A stretch of 5,183 nt of DNA from a bacterium (GTDB taxonomy: Bacteria > SZUA-79 > Acidulodesulfobacterales > Acidulodesulfobacteraceae), in assembly GCA_021800805.1 (NCBI GenBank), contig JAJYYR010000037.1, positions 1 through 5,183 of the forward strand. The letters run 5' to 3'. The translations under genes were made by a program, and so were the position numbers. How positions within the stretch are numbered: position 1 is the first letter of the stretch; each line of letters opens with the position of its first letter. The notes under the pieces are model-generated. The model worked only from the letters and a program-made list of their open reading frames with translations, was not told the DNA's origin and ran no database searches. Of this stretch, positions 4,787-5,183 are shown piece after piece.

Positions 4787-5183
4787 ATTATCAAAAGGGA
4801 TGTCGTCCTCATCGCCAGTGCTTGGCGGCGGCGCTTGATATTTTTGTCCGCTTTGCGTTTGCGTCCGTTGCGTCGCTCCCGCAGTCTGTCTTTGTGTTTG
4901 CGCCTGAGGCGGTTTTTCATCATAATAATCGTCTTGTCCGCCCTGTGAATCTTCTTTTCTGCCTACTAAAACAATATTATTTGCTATTATTTCAGAGATG
5001 TATTTCTTATTGCCCTCAGCGTCGTCATAAGAGCGGTTGTTAATCCTGCCTTCTACAAAAACCTGCTTGCCCTTACTAAGATAATTTGCCATAGTGCTTG
5101 CTAACTTATCAAAAAGCACTATATTATGCCAAATCGCCTTTTCCGTTTTATTGCCTGATTTATCATTAAAATACTCAGTCGTG
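4775..5183 (-). CDS. ssb: Single-stranded DNA-binding protein, N-terminus cut off by window edge
   Basis: The frame stays open to the right edge, upstream of the first internal GTG (5117-5119), and encodes TTEYFNDKSGNKTEKAIWHN before the familiar block IVLFDKLASTMANYLSKGKQ. This aligns with the E. coli SSB OB fold ([29 protein letters not shown]), so roughly the first 30-40 residues lie outside the window. SSB coats single-stranded DNA in replication, recombination and repair, usually as a tetramer, and recruits partners through its C-terminal tip. After the OB fold come VFVEGRINNRSY and the last strand (SEIIANNIVLVGRK), a linker rich in Gln, Thr and Pro, and the acidic tip GDEDDIPF. Unusually, the protein does not end at this Phe but continues with DNSPV. 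The stop lies in the loop of a hairpin, and a second hairpin follows. The downstream neighbour is an unknown gene, not rpsR, which often lies near ssb in bacteria. Confidence 0.95.
   Translation of the reverse strand, partial: TTEYFNDKSGNKTEKAIWHNIVLFDKLASTMANYLSKGKQVFVEGRINNRSYDDAEGNKKYISEIIANNIVLVGRKEDSQGGQDDYYDEKPPQAQTQRQTAGATQRTQTQSGQKYQAPPPSTGDEDDIPFDNSPV

Noticed and set aside
4302..5043. Plus-strand open frames at 4302-4562 and 4822-5043
   Set aside because: They are antisense to the 123-aa gene and to ssb. The ssb identity is certain, and the 123-aa frame is supported by its paralogue.

Overview
The window reads as an accessory stretch of a low-GC bacterial genome. All ten supported genes lie on the minus strand, so transcription runs from high to low coordinates. 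It is bacterial rather than archaeal: the right edge carries a bacterial-type single-stranded DNA-binding protein with an OB fold, a Gln/Thr/Pro-rich linker and an acidic DEDDIPF tail, and nearly every gene has a strong GGAGG-type ribosome binding site. The species cannot be named from the sequence. No gap longer than 300 bases lacks a gene; the largest (4656-4774) holds hairpins and a candidate promoter.

Layout in order of transcription: ssb (5183-4775, its N-terminus outside the window); a gap with two hairpins, a palindrome and a candidate promoter; a 123-aa soluble protein (4655-4284) followed by a 125-aa membrane protein (4249-3872); an exact second copy of one hairpin (3833-3852); a 176-aa soluble protein (3809-3279) followed by a 120-aa membrane protein (3251-2889); a 103-aa soluble protein (2855-2544) followed by a 162-aa membrane protein (2530-2042); an RtcB-type RNA ligase (1978-893); then a 171-aa protein with an N-terminal anchor (833-318) followed by a membrane protein that runs off the left edge (312-1).

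Only ssb and rtcB are recognisable families. The rest form a pattern that seems to be the main interest: four consecutive two-gene units, each a hydrophilic protein followed after 5-34 bases by a small multi-pass membrane protein. Two of the hydrophilic proteins (123 aa and 171 aa) are clearly paralogous, and their membrane partners share an LSYLxG...FLY motif, so a whole two-gene module seems to be duplicated on either side of the locus. The 125-aa and 120-aa membrane proteins also look related to each other. The layout could suit toxin-immunity or sensor-membrane partner pairs, but no catalytic motif was seen in the small proteins and no function is claimed. RtcB, an RNA repair ligase, sits among them without archease, RtcA or RtcR in view.

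Two identical 20-bp hairpin sequences bracket the first module (3833-4758). They look like ends of IS200/IS605-type elements and hint that the module may have moved as a cassette.
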